The notes: generated from the letters alone by a model not told the origin. Numbered from the stretch's first letter, positions 32,473-42,212 are shown. The stretch is DNA of 44,354 bases from Flavobacteriaceae bacterium (GCA_021648265.1 JAKITD010000016.1:1-44354), one strand, 5' to 3'. Program-made: numbers and translations.

Positions 32473-32664
32473 ATGAAAAAAATATTTAATTTCAAACATA
32501 TTAAAGGGGGTCTTTTTGGAGGAGTAACAGCAGAAATTGTTGCCTTATCATTAGCCTTTGATGTAAGCTCTGGATTGGGCTTGAGTGTTATCCGGATTGA
32601 TATTATTCTAGATTTAGCACCAAAACACCAACTCTTCACTACTTTTGAAGAGAGCCTAAATTAG
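32473..32664 (+). pseudogene. internally deleted relic of a second SulP transporter
   Basis: A 63-codon frame. The N-terminal 38 codons (FNFKHIKGGLFGGVTAEIVA, then LSLAFDVSSGLGLS) match the start of SulP transporters, which usually read KGD-FGG-TAGIVALPLALAFGVSSGLGP; four residues of the first membrane helix are lost. The frame then continues in IDIILDLAPKHQLFTTFEES, which looks like the C-terminal end of a STAS domain. All membrane segments between are gone, about 450 codons. It lies 200 bp after DUF2490 in the same orientation as the intact SulP gene. No function expected. Confidence 0.65.
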
Positions 32665-32793
32665 ATATATAAGAATGAAATCAAATAAAAATAATTCAGC
32701 ACATAAAAAATTTGCTAAAAGCAATAACGCCTTAGCATATCAAATTATAAATTTCCTTAAGTAAAACTATTCTTTTATTTGCATAGTTTGTTA

Positions 32794-32801
32794 TACTTTT
32801 G
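32794..32801 (+). promoter_or_regulatory. -7 element of the AI-2E family gene
   Basis: TACTTTTG matches TAnnTTTG. It overlaps an upstream in-frame TTG (32799), so that codon would not be transcribed from here, supporting the ATG at 32823 as the start. Confidence 0.4.
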
Positions 32802-32822
32802 AAGTTAATTGTTTTACAAAAA

Positions 32823-33845
32823 ATGAATACTCAAAGAACCACCAATTTTTTACTTTTAATAATTGTAATTCCCATTGTTTTTTATTTATTAAAAACGGTG
32901 TCTTTTATATTAATACCATTGATTTTGTCAATGTTTATTGCATTGTTGTTTTTACCTTTAATGCGTTGGTTGCGAAAAAGAAAAATACCAAAATTAATTA
33001 GTATTGTTATCGTAATATTAATAATTACAAGCGTCCTTTTTCTTGGATTTGAATTGATTCAACTTTCTAGCAAAGAAATTTTAGCCACTAAAGGTGAGTT
33101 TTTAAATAAAGCGGAACTAAAACTTTCTTCATTAATTAATTATGTTGAATTTACCTTTCATATAGAACGTCCCGAAGGTCAAGATGCCTTCAGTTATTAT
33201 TTTCAGAATGATAGTTTAATGAAAAATTTTGGATCTACACTCGATTTTTTAGGGAGCACCATTTCAATGACTTTAACTACTTTGTTTTTTACAATATTAT
33301 GGCTAGCTGAATCTATTAATTTTCAAAAATTACTTAATAGTACTATTCTTAAACAAAAACATTCCTCGGTAAAAGTGTTTATGAAAGTTGAAAATGACTT
33401 GATTAAATTTATGAAAGTAAAGTTTTTAATAAGTTTAGCAACTGGGGTTGGTATTGGCTTGGCTTGTTATTTATTTGATATTAGTTTTCCAATATTCTGG
33501 GGGATATTTGCCTTTGTAATTAATTTTCTTCAAATGGTAGGCTCCTTTATTTCGGTTATATTATTGGCAATATTTGCTTTTGTAGAGTTAGATCCAACGA
33601 GCACCTTATTCTTTTTTATTCTTTCAGTTACAATGGTTCAGGTATTATTTGGTGGAATTTTAGAGCCTATTTTTATGGGAAGATCTTTTTCAATAAACGT
33701 AATTACTATCTTAGTAATGTTAATGTTATGGGGTTTTATTTGGGGAATTCCAGGGTTGATTATGTCCATTCCAATCACGGTGTTTTTAAAAATTATTTTA
33801 GAACAATATCCCAAAACAAAAACCATTGCAAAATTAATGTCCTAA
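32823..33845 (+). CDS. AI-2E family membrane permease
   Basis: 340 aa from the ATG at 32823 with about eight membrane segments. The family pattern is visible: two or three N-terminal segments (TNFLLLIIVIPIVFYLLKTV, LSMFIALLFLPLMRWLRKRK), a hydrophilic middle part (about 85-150), then FLISLATGVGIGLACYLFDI, FPIFWGIFAFVINFLQMVGS and a C-terminal block VQVLFGGILEPIFMGRSFSI with LWGFIWGIPGLIMSIPITVF. The family name comes from TqsA, linked to autoinducer-2 export; others are Na+/H+ antiporters, so the cargo here is open. It ends at a terminator shared with the convergent lipoprotein gene. Confidence 0.9.
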   Translation: MNTQRTTNFLLLIIVIPIVFYLLKTVSFILIPLILSMFIALLFLPLMRWLRKRKIPKLISIVIVILIITSVLFLGFELIQLSSKEILATKGEFLNKAELKLSSLINYVEFTFHIERPEGQDAFSYYFQNDSLMKNFGSTLDFLGSTISMTLTTLFFTILWLAESINFQKLLNSTILKQKHSSVKVFMKVENDLIKFMKVKFLISLATGVGIGLACYLFDISFPIFWGIFAFVINFLQMVGSFISVILLAIFAFVELDPTSTLFFFILSVTMVQVLFGGILEPIFMGRSFSINVITILVMLMLWGFIWGIPGLIMSIPITVFLKIILEQYPKTKTIAKLMS

Positions 33846-33846
33846 T

Positions 33847-33880
33847 AAAAAAGGCTGCTCTATAAAGAACAGCCTTTCAC
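33847..33880. terminator. bidirectional terminator between convergent genes
   Basis: AAAGGCTG (33850-33857) pairs with CAGCCTTT (33870-33877) around a 12-nt loop. T-rich tails exist on the minus strand (AAAAAA at 33845-33852 on plus). It serves the convergent AI-2E and lipoprotein genes. Confidence 0.75.
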
Positions 33881-33940
33881 TCTAAAAATCAAGTTGACAA
33901 AAACTAAACGATTTTTGAAGAGTGTCTTGGTTAATTTAAA

Positions 33941-35128
33941 TTAATTACGAGTCCAACCAATTTTCCAGATTGCGTACTCGGTTCCTGTTCCATTTCCTTC
34001 TCCAGTCATAAAATCTTCTTCAGTAAAAGGTACTTCGGTGTCATTTTTATATTTTAATACTACGTCATTAAAAGTTACATCGGTTACGTGCAAATCTCCA
34101 AATAGTACTCCATTTCCAGTTGGGCTATCTCCTAAATCTCCATCAAGATCAAAACCTTCTTCAAAACCAATAATTAAGATATTGTTAAAGACTCCTTGTG
34201 TTCCTGCTCTTAAACGCACTGCTTCATTTCCAGTTGCAGATCCTCTTCCAATAATTACTATATTGTTTATTGTTGGTTTAGAGAAATATTGAGGATTTGA
34301 ATTGTTTCCGATATCAGTATTAAAACCATCAGCTTCAATTCCTTTATCGTGCTCTACACCGTGTTCGATATATACGTTAGAAATGGTTCCGCTATATCCT
34401 TCAGTCCAATCTACAGAGTCATCTTGCGCTCCAATTACCGAAATAAAACTAGCTTCAACCGTTCCTCCAAAAAATTCTAATCCGTCGTCTTTTCCTTCAA
34501 AAGCTTGAATGTATTCTACCGTAGTTTCGTTTCCAACACCGTAAAAAGAAAACGCATTGTTTTCTGAAGAAGCATCCGCTGCACCACCAGAGTATTCTAC
34601 ACGTACATAACGAAGGATTCCCGAATTGTCTTCTGCATTACTTCCGCCATAAGGCAAACCTCCAATTTCTGAAGTTGAAGTTGCATTCCCACCAGATACT
34701 GAGTTGATGGGTGCTTTTCCTAAAAGAATTAATCCTCCCCAATCTCCAGCGTTTGGAGTGGCTACATTTGATGTAAAAACGATTGGTTCGCTTGAGGTTC
34801 CTTCAGCAATAATCTTTGCTCCTTGCGAAATTGCCACATACACATCAGATCCTGCATTGGCTTTTATTACCGTTCCTTGAGGAATGGTTAAGGTAGTTCC
34901 TTCTGTCATAATTAATGCTTCAGTAAGCACGTAATCTTCCCCAATTTCTAAAGTGAAATCTTGCGTTTTTGTTCCTCCAATTTCAATTAAGTTTGAAGTT
35001 GGATCTACTCCACCACCATTATTATTGGTAGTTGAGTTAATGATAATGTCTGCGGTGTCATCCTTTTGACAAGCGGTAAAAAGCATTGTTACAAATGCAA
35101 TTGTAAAAAATAATTTAGTTGTTTTCAT
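33941..35128 (-). CDS. beta-helix surface lipoprotein partnered with a TonB receptor
   Basis: 395 aa with a lipobox at MLFTAC (Cys20) and then Asp/Asn/Gly-rich linker. The body is a right-handed parallel beta-helix-like fold: repeated short turns such as EALIMTEGTTLTIPQGTVIK, AISQGAKIIAEGTSSEPIVF, GDWGGLILLGKAPIN, ETTVEYIQAFEGKDDGLEFF, SVIGAQDDSVDWTEGY. Relatives are often mislabelled multidrug transporter. It lies 29 bp after the TonB receptor gene on the same strand, in SusC/SusD-like fashion, so it is probably a surface-exposed substrate-binding or processing partner. The substrate is unknown. Confidence 0.82.
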   Translation of the reverse strand: MKTTKLFFTIAFVTMLFTACQKDDTADIIINSTTNNNGGGVDPTSNLIEIGGTKTQDFTLEIGEDYVLTEALIMTEGTTLTIPQGTVIKANAGSDVYVAISQGAKIIAEGTSSEPIVFTSNVATPNAGDWGGLILLGKAPINSVSGGNATSTSEIGGLPYGGSNAEDNSGILRYVRVEYSGGAADASSENNAFSFYGVGNETTVEYIQAFEGKDDGLEFFGGTVEASFISVIGAQDDSVDWTEGYSGTISNVYIEHGVEHDKGIEADGFNTDIGNNSNPQYFSKPTINNIVIIGRGSATGNEAVRLRAGTQGVFNNILIIGFEEGFDLDGDLGDSPTGNGVLFGDLHVTDVTFNDVVLKYKNDTEVPFTEEDFMTGEGNGTGTEYAIWKIGWTRN

Positions 35129-35157
35129 TTTGATTAGGTATTGATTAATTTCTTGTT

Positions 35158-37941
35158 TTAAAATTTGTATTTTACTTGTAATGCGAGGTTGACACCTCTT
35201 TTATATTGTGATAAAATCACGTCTCCTTGCGAGGTGTTTTCTCTTAATCTTGTAATGTTTGGGTTTAATAAGTTTTTGAAATTACCGTTGATTTCAAAGT
35301 GATCGCCAATATTGTTTCTCCAAATAAAATCTAGTGTTGGAATCGATTTTTCAATAATATTTCCCAATTGTCCTGAGCCAATTGCATCGATACGATCTGA
35401 AAAATAAGAGAACACTAAATTTCCAATAGGTTTGTAATTTCCAAATATGGGACTGTAACTTATATCTGCATTCAAAATTAAGGGTGATGCTCCTTGAAGC
35501 TCTTCTTCATCACGATCGAAAGTGGTAGAAAAAAGTCCGTTGGAATCTTTTAAATCTTGTTTGGTGTACATATAAGTGGCGTTAAAACCAACCGATAGCT
35601 TCGGGTTTTCATCATCATCTTTCAAAATGTTTTTACGTACTTCTACTTCCACTCCTAAAATTTGTGCCTTGTCACCCGTTCTAAAATACCGTTGTGTTCC
35701 TGTGGCATCATTAGCAATTACCTTATTAATGGGATTGTTAATTTGTTTAGCAAAAGCTGCTGCTGTAAAAATTTCTCCCCTTCCGAAGAACCATTCGTAT
35801 TTAATGTCCAAGTTGTAAATTTTTGAAAAAGAAGGGTCGTTTAATAAATCTGGATTACCACCCACTCGCTGGGCTACATCTTCGTAAACAAATGGTGCCA
35901 CCTCTTTAAACTCTGGATACGAAACTGTTTTGCTAGTTGCAAAACGCAAATTTTGATCTTCGGTTAACGAATATTTTATATTTAAACTTGGTAAGTAAAA
36001 ATTACTGTATGTTTCCCGAAAGCCTGAATCGGTTGGAGGAAGATTTATTACATCATATTCGATTTTTTGACTAAATGATTCAATTCTAAATCCTGGAACA
36101 AACAACCATTTTTCTCCTGCTTTGATTTCGGCATTTACAAATCCTGCGTGAATGTCTAAATTTCCTTTATAGGTGTTTTCTGGTAAACCTGGAAAGTTGA
36201 CACCGTCTATTCCTTCGTCAGGTGCAATTGGATTAAAAACCACCGTATTAAAAACCGTTTCTAGGTTTTCAACTGCAAAAACATCGTTGAAATTATTGAC
36301 ATCAATTGCTGGAGTATGTGGTTCAATGAGATCGTAACCATAACGAATATTATCAAAATTACGTTCTTTTGTTCTTCCGTTATAGCCAAAATTTAGCGTA
36401 AGCATTTCAGAAGTTTTATAGTTGATCGTTAATTTACTATTCAACTCATCATCATCAATATTCTGAAAATACCGTTGATTGTCATAAGGAATGTTATTGT
36501 AAAATGATGGGTTGGTAGTATCGTCATTATCAAAAGCCAAATCGTATTTCTCCAAACTAATTCTCTTTCTGTCTGGCTGGCGAGCAAAAACTTTGTTGTA
36601 ACCAATTCCCCATTCAAATTTAAAATTTTCATCTACTTGATGGCTTCCTAAAAGCTGATTTACAAAAATCATATCCTGATTAAACTGAACATTCATTTGA
36701 TAAAAACCCTTGTCGGTATCTAAAATAGCATCACGATTGGTTCCACCTCCTTTTGTCCCGTAATAGCCTACTTCATCTTTTGAGCTATTAATGTAAAGCG
36801 AGTTAAAACTTATTTTATGGTCGCTGTTTATTTTGTAATCCACATTTGCCATTGCTGTTGTGGTGGTGGAATATTCGTATTCTTCAGAATTTGGAAAACG
36901 TTTCTTTTCCACCGTCGTATAGTCCACTACTTGCCCATCACGATATTCAAAATCATTATCGAAAGCAGCGGTTAAAAACACACTTATTTTAGATGATTCT
37001 CCTACTGAAAACGATTTTCCTCCAGAAATACTTCCTTGTAAAGTAACAGGAGTTTCTGCTGAAACAGGATCCAATCCGTGAGATAAAACAACTGCAAAAG
37101 CATTGTTATCGTAGCGATTGTAATATCCAAATTTGTTAGTTCCTTCACTTTTTACAAAATCTTTTCCAACAGCATTGGTGTTAAAACCCGAAGTTAAATC
37201 GACGTTTATAAATCCGTTTCCTTTATAGTTTTTTGAAAGAATATTTACATTTCCAGCAGCAAAATCACCGTAGAAATCTGTAGAATATGCCTTGCTCACC
37301 GAGACATTCTGGATAATATCTGAAGAGAACAAATCTAAATCCATGTTCTTCTTTTCAATATTATTGGACGGTAATGAGAGCCCGTTGTAAGTAGTATTCA
37401 AATAACGATCTCCCAAACCACGTACATACACATTGCTTCCGCCTTCTTGACGAGAAACTCCAGAGATTTTTGTAATGGCTCCCGCAGCATCTCCAATACC
37501 TTTTTGTGAAAGTTCTTCAGCACCAATACTTTGTTTGATATTGGCAGCTCTTTTTTGTTCTAGTAATAAAGAAACAACACTTTCTTTTTTGGTAGTTGTT
37601 CTAATAACTACTTGGTCTAAAGCTGCTGCACTTGCTCCCATAGGAACATTGATGGTAGTTACTTTATTAACTTCTACAACAACGTTTTCAATTTCTGTGG
37701 TTTCATAACCTACAAAACTGAAAACTACGGTATAGGTTCCAACGGCTAAATCATTAATTTCAAACAAACCATCAATATCAGAGATCACTCCAATACTAGT
37801 GTCCTTAATAAGTACATTGGCAAATGCTAAAGGTTCGTTATTATAATCTTTATCGGTTAATGTTCCTGCAATCGAACCTGTTTCTTGAGAAAAGGCGAAA
37901 GTTGTAAAAGTTAAAAATAGTAGCGTAATTAATTTTTTCAT
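35158..37941 (-). CDS. TonB-dependent receptor with carboxypeptidase-regulatory domain
   Basis: 927 aa, complete. Signal peptide 1-18 (ending AFSQ), carboxypeptidase-regulatory-like domain about 20-105 (AGTLTDKDYNNEPLAFANVL, YTVVFSFVGYETTEIENVVV), plug domain about 130-235 (KISGVSRQEGGSNVYVRGLG, DLFSSDIIQNVSVSKAYSTD, DFAAGNVNILSKNYKG) and barrel to a final Phe (LALQVKYKF). The plug lacks nothing obvious. The linked lipoprotein gene, not a SusD homologue, follows at 29 bp, which suggests a non-glycan nutrient or metal compound, but this cannot be decided here. The upstream spacer (194 bp) divides it from the divergent dGTPase gene. Confidence 0.94.
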   Translation of the reverse strand: MKKLITLLFLTFTTFAFSQETGSIAGTLTDKDYNNEPLAFANVLIKDTSIGVISDIDGLFEINDLAVGTYTVVFSFVGYETTEIENVVVEVNKVTTINVPMGASAAALDQVVIRTTTKKESVVSLLLEQKRAANIKQSIGAEELSQKGIGDAAGAITKISGVSRQEGGSNVYVRGLGDRYLNTTYNGLSLPSNNIEKKNMDLDLFSSDIIQNVSVSKAYSTDFYGDFAAGNVNILSKNYKGNGFINVDLTSGFNTNAVGKDFVKSEGTNKFGYYNRYDNNAFAVVLSHGLDPVSAETPVTLQGSISGGKSFSVGESSKISVFLTAAFDNDFEYRDGQVVDYTTVEKKRFPNSEEYEYSTTTTAMANVDYKINSDHKISFNSLYINSSKDEVGYYGTKGGGTNRDAILDTDKGFYQMNVQFNQDMIFVNQLLGSHQVDENFKFEWGIGYNKVFARQPDRKRISLEKYDLAFDNDDTTNPSFYNNIPYDNQRYFQNIDDDELNSKLTINYKTSEMLTLNFGYNGRTKERNFDNIRYGYDLIEPHTPAIDVNNFNDVFAVENLETVFNTVVFNPIAPDEGIDGVNFPGLPENTYKGNLDIHAGFVNAEIKAGEKWLFVPGFRIESFSQKIEYDVINLPPTDSGFRETYSNFYLPSLNIKYSLTEDQNLRFATSKTVSYPEFKEVAPFVYEDVAQRVGGNPDLLNDPSFSKIYNLDIKYEWFFGRGEIFTAAAFAKQINNPINKVIANDATGTQRYFRTGDKAQILGVEVEVRKNILKDDDENPKLSVGFNATYMYTKQDLKDSNGLFSTTFDRDEEELQGASPLILNADISYSPIFGNYKPIGNLVFSYFSDRIDAIGSGQLGNIIEKSIPTLDFIWRNNIGDHFEINGNFKNLLNPNITRLRENTSQGDVILSQYKRGVNLALQVKYKF

Positions 37942-38084
37942 TTCTTGGTTTAAAATCTTAGTGCAAATAAACCAAGCTTATGTAAACTTGATGTTAGGTT
38001 GAAATTAACAAAAAGATGTTTTTAGGTTACTAAATTGTTACCGAAATAACATTTAGATAGCATACACATAACATTTAGTTTTTA

Positions 38085-38114
38085 TTGAATAGAGAAACAA
38101 GAACTCGTATCTTG
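38085..38114 (+). promoter_or_regulatory. probable promoter of the dGTPase gene
   Basis: TTG (38085-38087), 20 bp, then TATCTTG (38108-38114), one T short of TAnnTTTG. The ATG lies 21 bp further. Confidence 0.4.
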
Positions 38115-38135
38115 CATTTTTAAAAAACGGAAACT

Positions 38136-39476
38136 ATGATGAAATGGGAGCAGCTATTGTCTTTACGCCGACAAGGAGATACTAATAAACGTTTACGAAT
38201 AGAACAAGATGAAACTCGTTTGGGTTTTGAAGTAGATTTTGACAGAGTTATATTTTCTTCAGCTTTTAGAAGTTTACAGGATAAGACTCAGGTAATTCCA
38301 TTGTCAAAAACCTCATTTGTTCATACCAGATTAACACATAGTTTGGAAGTTTCAGTGGTAGGGAGATCGTTGGGAAGAATCGTTGGGAAAGCAGTTTTAG
38401 AGAAACATCCTCAACTTCAAAAAGCTCATGGGTATCAATTTAACGACTTTGGAGCCATCGTTGCTGCAGCTGCGTTGGCACATGATATTGGCAACCCTCC
38501 ATTCGGGCATAGTGGCGAAAAAGCGATAGGTAATTATTTTTTAAACGGAAATGGGAAACGGTTTAAATCACAATTAACCGAAAAAGAGTATCAAGATTTA
38601 GTAGATTTTGAAGGAAACGCTAACGGTTTTAAAATCTTAACCGAAACCAAAAATGGGGTAGAAGGAAGCCTTCGATTGTCCTATGCTACTTTGGGTGCTT
38701 TTATGAAATATCCAAAGGAATCCCTTCCCAAAAAACCAACCAATCATATAGCCGATAAGAAATATGGAGTCTTTCAATCTGAAAAAGATTTTTTCGTAGA
38801 AGTAGCTGAAGAACTCGGACTTCAAGAAAGAGGTCAGGAAAATGAATTGAGTTATGGTCGGCATCCATTAGCGTATTTGGTAGAAGCAGCAGATGATATT
38901 TGTTATACCATTATCGATTTTGAAGACGGAATAAATTTAGGATTGATTGAAGAAGAATTTGCTTTAGAATACTTAATCAATTTGGTAAAAGAAAACATTA
39001 TTACTGATAAATATAATAGTTTAACAAAATCTTCAGATCGATTGGCTTATTTACGATCGCTTGCTATAAACACCTTGGTTGCTGAAGCAGCTTCGGTATT
39101 TATTGAAAATGAAGAAGGCATATTAAAAGGAGAATTTACTGTTTCACTATTAGACAAAAGTAAATACAAGGCTCAAATTGATGATATCATTAAAATAAGT
39201 GTAGCGAAAATTTACCAAAGTACCGAAGTGACCGACAAAGAGATTGCTGGATATAAAATATTAGAAACTCTGTTAGATGTTTATACAGCCTCTGTTGAAA
39301 ATGTGTTTAATCATCAAACCAATCAATATGATGACTTAATTCTTAAAAATTTGGAAGCAGATTTAAACGATAAAAACACCATTTATCAAAATTTAATGGA
39401 GGTATGTAATTACATTTCTCGTCTTACTGACGGCAATGCAATGTTAATTTTTCAAAAGATTAATGGAAATCTTTAA
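38136..39476 (+). CDS. dgt: deoxyguanosinetriphosphate triphosphohydrolase
   Basis: HD-domain enzyme splitting dGTP (and often other dNTPs) to nucleoside and triphosphate, 446 aa. The HD metal site is present: H68 in HTRLTHSLEV, H116-D117 in AAALAHDIGNPPFGHSGE, and a later Asp in YLVEAADDICYTIIDFEDGI. The N-terminal block RIEQDETRLGFEVDFDRVIF with SSAFRSLQDKTQV is typical. Known roles are control of dNTP pools, DNA repair and, in some bacteria, phage defence. No defence genes are adjacent, so a housekeeping role is likelier here. Confidence 0.95.
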   Translation: MMKWEQLLSLRRQGDTNKRLRIEQDETRLGFEVDFDRVIFSSAFRSLQDKTQVIPLSKTSFVHTRLTHSLEVSVVGRSLGRIVGKAVLEKHPQLQKAHGYQFNDFGAIVAAAALAHDIGNPPFGHSGEKAIGNYFLNGNGKRFKSQLTEKEYQDLVDFEGNANGFKILTETKNGVEGSLRLSYATLGAFMKYPKESLPKKPTNHIADKKYGVFQSEKDFFVEVAEELGLQERGQENELSYGRHPLAYLVEAADDICYTIIDFEDGINLGLIEEEFALEYLINLVKENIITDKYNSLTKSSDRLAYLRSLAINTLVAEAASVFIENEEGILKGEFTVSLLDKSKYKAQIDDIIKISVAKIYQSTEVTDKEIAGYKILETLLDVYTASVENVFNHQTNQYDDLILKNLEADLNDKNTIYQNLMEVCNYISRLTDGNAMLIFQKINGNL

Positions 39477-39575
39477 TTATTAATTGAATATATGTTAAAT
39501 TCACACTTTTAAAAATTAAGGTTATTAATTGCCTTTTTAATTTTCAAATAATATTTAACTAAAAACAAAAAAACT

Positions 39576-42185
39576 ATGAAAAAATTACTTTATTTATTTA
39601 TGTTTATTGCTACGAGTTTTGCCTTTGGGCAAGATTTTTCTGGGTCAGTAAACAATTATTTAAATTCAAACCGATCGCAATTGGGATTAGAATCTCAAGA
39701 TGTTGAAGATGTAATTGTGGACAGACACAGTTACTCAAAAAGTATGGATGTTGAAAACGTTTATGTTGTTCAACGTTACCAAGGAATTGAAATTTTCAAC
39801 TCTTCTTCTTCATTTGCAATAAGAAATGGACAAGTAATCAACGCTAATTTATCTTTTTCTAACAACTTAGTTCAAAAAGTTAACACTACCAATGCGGCTA
39901 TTTCAGCACAAACGGCTATTAATAATGCTGCTCAAAGTTTAGGGTTATCAAATCCTTCAAGCCTTCAGTTAATCGAAACTATTTCAAATAATTCTTTCGT
40001 TTTTTCTAATGGAACCATTTCACTAGAAAATATTCCTGTAAAATTAGTTTATCAAACAACCGAAGATAATAATTTGACCTTAGCATGGGATTTAAGTATT
40101 TACTTATTAGATGCAAGCCACTATTATAGTGTAAGAATTGACGCTACAAACGGAACTCTTTTAGAAACTAACGACTGGGTTCTAAGTTGTAATTTTGAAA
40201 AAGAAAATCATAGCAATGCTGCTCATAATACTACTACAAGTATTTTGTTTCCTCAAAATGAAGGTACGGTAGTGTCGGCAGGCGGAGCTCAATACAGAGT
40301 CTTTGCAATGCCAATAGAAAGCCCTAGCCACGGTACAGATGCACTAATAGCAGACCCTTCACAAGATGGCAGTAGTAGTCCTTTTGGTTGGCACGACACC
40401 AATGGTACACCTGGAGCAGAACACACGATTACTAGAGGTAATAATGTTTGGTCTCAAGACGATTTAAATGGGAATAACGGAACTGGCTCATCTGCAGATG
40501 GTGGCGCTGGATTAAATTTTGATTTCCCTTATGATTTAACTGCACCTCCAGTAGATATGATTGAAGCATCAACCGTAAATTTATTTTACTGGAATAATAT
40601 TATGCATGATGTATGGTACGAATATGGATTTGATGAAGCAAGTGGTAATTTTCAAGAAAACAATTATGGCAATGGCGGAGCCGGAAGTGATTCTGTAAAC
40701 GCAGATGCTCAAGATGGAGGAGGTACAAATAATGCAACTTTTTTGACTCAGCCAGATGGAATAAATCCACGAATGCAAATGTTTTTATGGGATGCTCCAA
40801 GTTCTGGACCAATAGATATTTTAACTATTAATGGTGGGCCGTTAGCAGGAGTTTATACAGGTGTTGCAGCAGCGTTTGGCGGAAACATCCCAGTGCCACC
40901 ATTGACAGAAGATATAGTCTTATTAGAAGATGATGATGCTGGAGTTTCAACTGATCCCAACGATGCTTGTGATAACATTACCAATGGAACATCTCTAGAC
41001 GGAAAAATTGTCGTAATTAGAAGAGGAGAATGCGAATTTGGGTTTAAAGCTTTAAACGCACAAAACGAAGGAGCTGTAGCAGTAATTATGGTAAATAATG
41101 TTGTAGGAGCCCCTATTGTAATGGGAGGTGGAGCTGATGGTGCTGGTGTAACAATACCTCTTTTTATGGTAGATGATATTGATGGTGAAGCAATTATTTC
41201 TGAACTATCAGGAGGAGGAACTATTAATGGAACTATTAATGGCGAAAATGTACTGCCAATGATTGATGGCGATTTAGATAGTGGACTTATTGCACATGAA
41301 TATGGACATGGAATATCTATTCGTTTAACAGGAGGTGCTAATACCGCTAGTTGTTTAAACAATACAGAACAAATGGGCGAAGGTTGGAGTGACTGGTTTG
41401 GAGCTATGCTTACTATGAGAACTGGCGATCAGCCCGAAGACCCAAGAGGAATAGGGACTTATTTATTTGGACAACCTACTACAGGAACTGGAATTAGACA
41501 ATTTCCTTACAGTACAGATATGTCTGTTAATCCTTTAACTTATGCAAATTTACCTGCAACAGGAGGTCAAGTTCACGCAGTTGGAACAATTTGGGCAACA
41601 ATGATTTGGGATTTAAGTTGGGCTTTAATAGCTGAACATGGCTTTGATGACGATTTTTATAATGGTACAGGAGGAAATAATATTGCAATGCAATTAGTCA
41701 TTGATGGCCTTAAATTACAAGGGTGCTCTCCTGGATTTGTTGATGGTAGAGACGCTATCCTAGAAGCAGATGAAATCGCAAATGGAGGTGCAAACCGTTG
41801 TGTAATTTGGGGAGCTTTTGCTAATAGAGGTTTAGGAGCTAGTGCAGATCAAGGAAGCCCCTTTAGTGCTGCCGATGGAACTGCGGCTTTTGATATGCCT
41901 ACAGGAACAGATTGTATTTTAGGAGCAGAAGATAGAGGGTCGATAAACAACAACTTTATTATTTACCCTAATCCTTCAAATGGAAATATTAATATAAGAT
42001 CTTTAATCGATCTTGGTGATGCTACTATTTCAATATTTGACATCAACGGAAGAGAAGTTTATAGCAAACAAGTTTCTTTACAAGACACGGTAAATTTAAA
42101 TGCTGAAAACTTAACAACTGGAATATACATCATCCAAATTAAAGGAGCAGATTATACGCATACAGCAAAACTTATTATTAACTAA
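39576..42185 (+). CDS. secreted M36 (fungalysin-type) metallopeptidase with PA and type IX sorting domains
   Basis: 869 aa. Order: signal peptide 1-18 (ending AFGQ), FTP-like propeptide (about 40-190), M36 catalytic domain split by a protease-associated (PA) domain (about 430-560; DGKIVVIRRGECEFGFKALN), zinc site H574-E-Y-G-H578 (LIAHEYGHGISIRL) with the third ligand in EQMGEGWSDWFGAM (about 602), and a C-terminal type IX sorting domain (about 795-869; NFIIYPNPSNGNINI, TTGIYIIQIKGADYTHTAKL). The last domain directs secretion through the T9SS and attachment to the cell surface. It degrades extracellular protein, in keeping with a heterotrophic, polymer-using bacterium. Confidence 0.95.
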   Translation: MKKLLYLFMFIATSFAFGQDFSGSVNNYLNSNRSQLGLESQDVEDVIVDRHSYSKSMDVENVYVVQRYQGIEIFNSSSSFAIRNGQVINANLSFSNNLVQKVNTTNAAISAQTAINNAAQSLGLSNPSSLQLIETISNNSFVFSNGTISLENIPVKLVYQTTEDNNLTLAWDLSIYLLDASHYYSVRIDATNGTLLETNDWVLSCNFEKENHSNAAHNTTTSILFPQNEGTVVSAGGAQYRVFAMPIESPSHGTDALIADPSQDGSSSPFGWHDTNGTPGAEHTITRGNNVWSQDDLNGNNGTGSSADGGAGLNFDFPYDLTAPPVDMIEASTVNLFYWNNIMHDVWYEYGFDEASGNFQENNYGNGGAGSDSVNADAQDGGGTNNATFLTQPDGINPRMQMFLWDAPSSGPIDILTINGGPLAGVYTGVAAAFGGNIPVPPLTEDIVLLEDDDAGVSTDPNDACDNITNGTSLDGKIVVIRRGECEFGFKALNAQNEGAVAVIMVNNVVGAPIVMGGGADGAGVTIPLFMVDDIDGEAIISELSGGGTINGTINGENVLPMIDGDLDSGLIAHEYGHGISIRLTGGANTASCLNNTEQMGEGWSDWFGAMLTMRTGDQPEDPRGIGTYLFGQPTTGTGIRQFPYSTDMSVNPLTYANLPATGGQVHAVGTIWATMIWDLSWALIAEHGFDDDFYNGTGGNNIAMQLVIDGLKLQGCSPGFVDGRDAILEADEIANGGANRCVIWGAFANRGLGASADQGSPFSAADGTAAFDMPTGTDCILGAEDRGSINNNFIIYPNPSNGNINIRSLIDLGDATISIFDINGREVYSKQVSLQDTVNLNAENLTTGIYIIQIKGADYTHTAKLIIN

Positions 42186-42212
42186 TCAATAAGATTTCTG
42201 AAAAATTTAAAA

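Noticed and set aside
32675-32764. 29-codon frame (MKSNKNNSAHKKFAKSNN...) after the SulP relic
   Set aside because: Too short and Lys/Asn-rich; no recognisable family. It may be part of the same decayed region, but nothing supports a gene.
38136-39476. dGTPase as part of a phage-defence island
   Set aside because: Neighbours are a TonB receptor and a secreted peptidase; no nuclease, retron or other defence genes adjoin it.
40853-41362. 169-codon minus-strand open frame inside the M36 peptidase gene
   Set aside because: Mirror of the PA-domain coding region; Pro/Ser/Ile-rich translation, no start signals, no family likeness.
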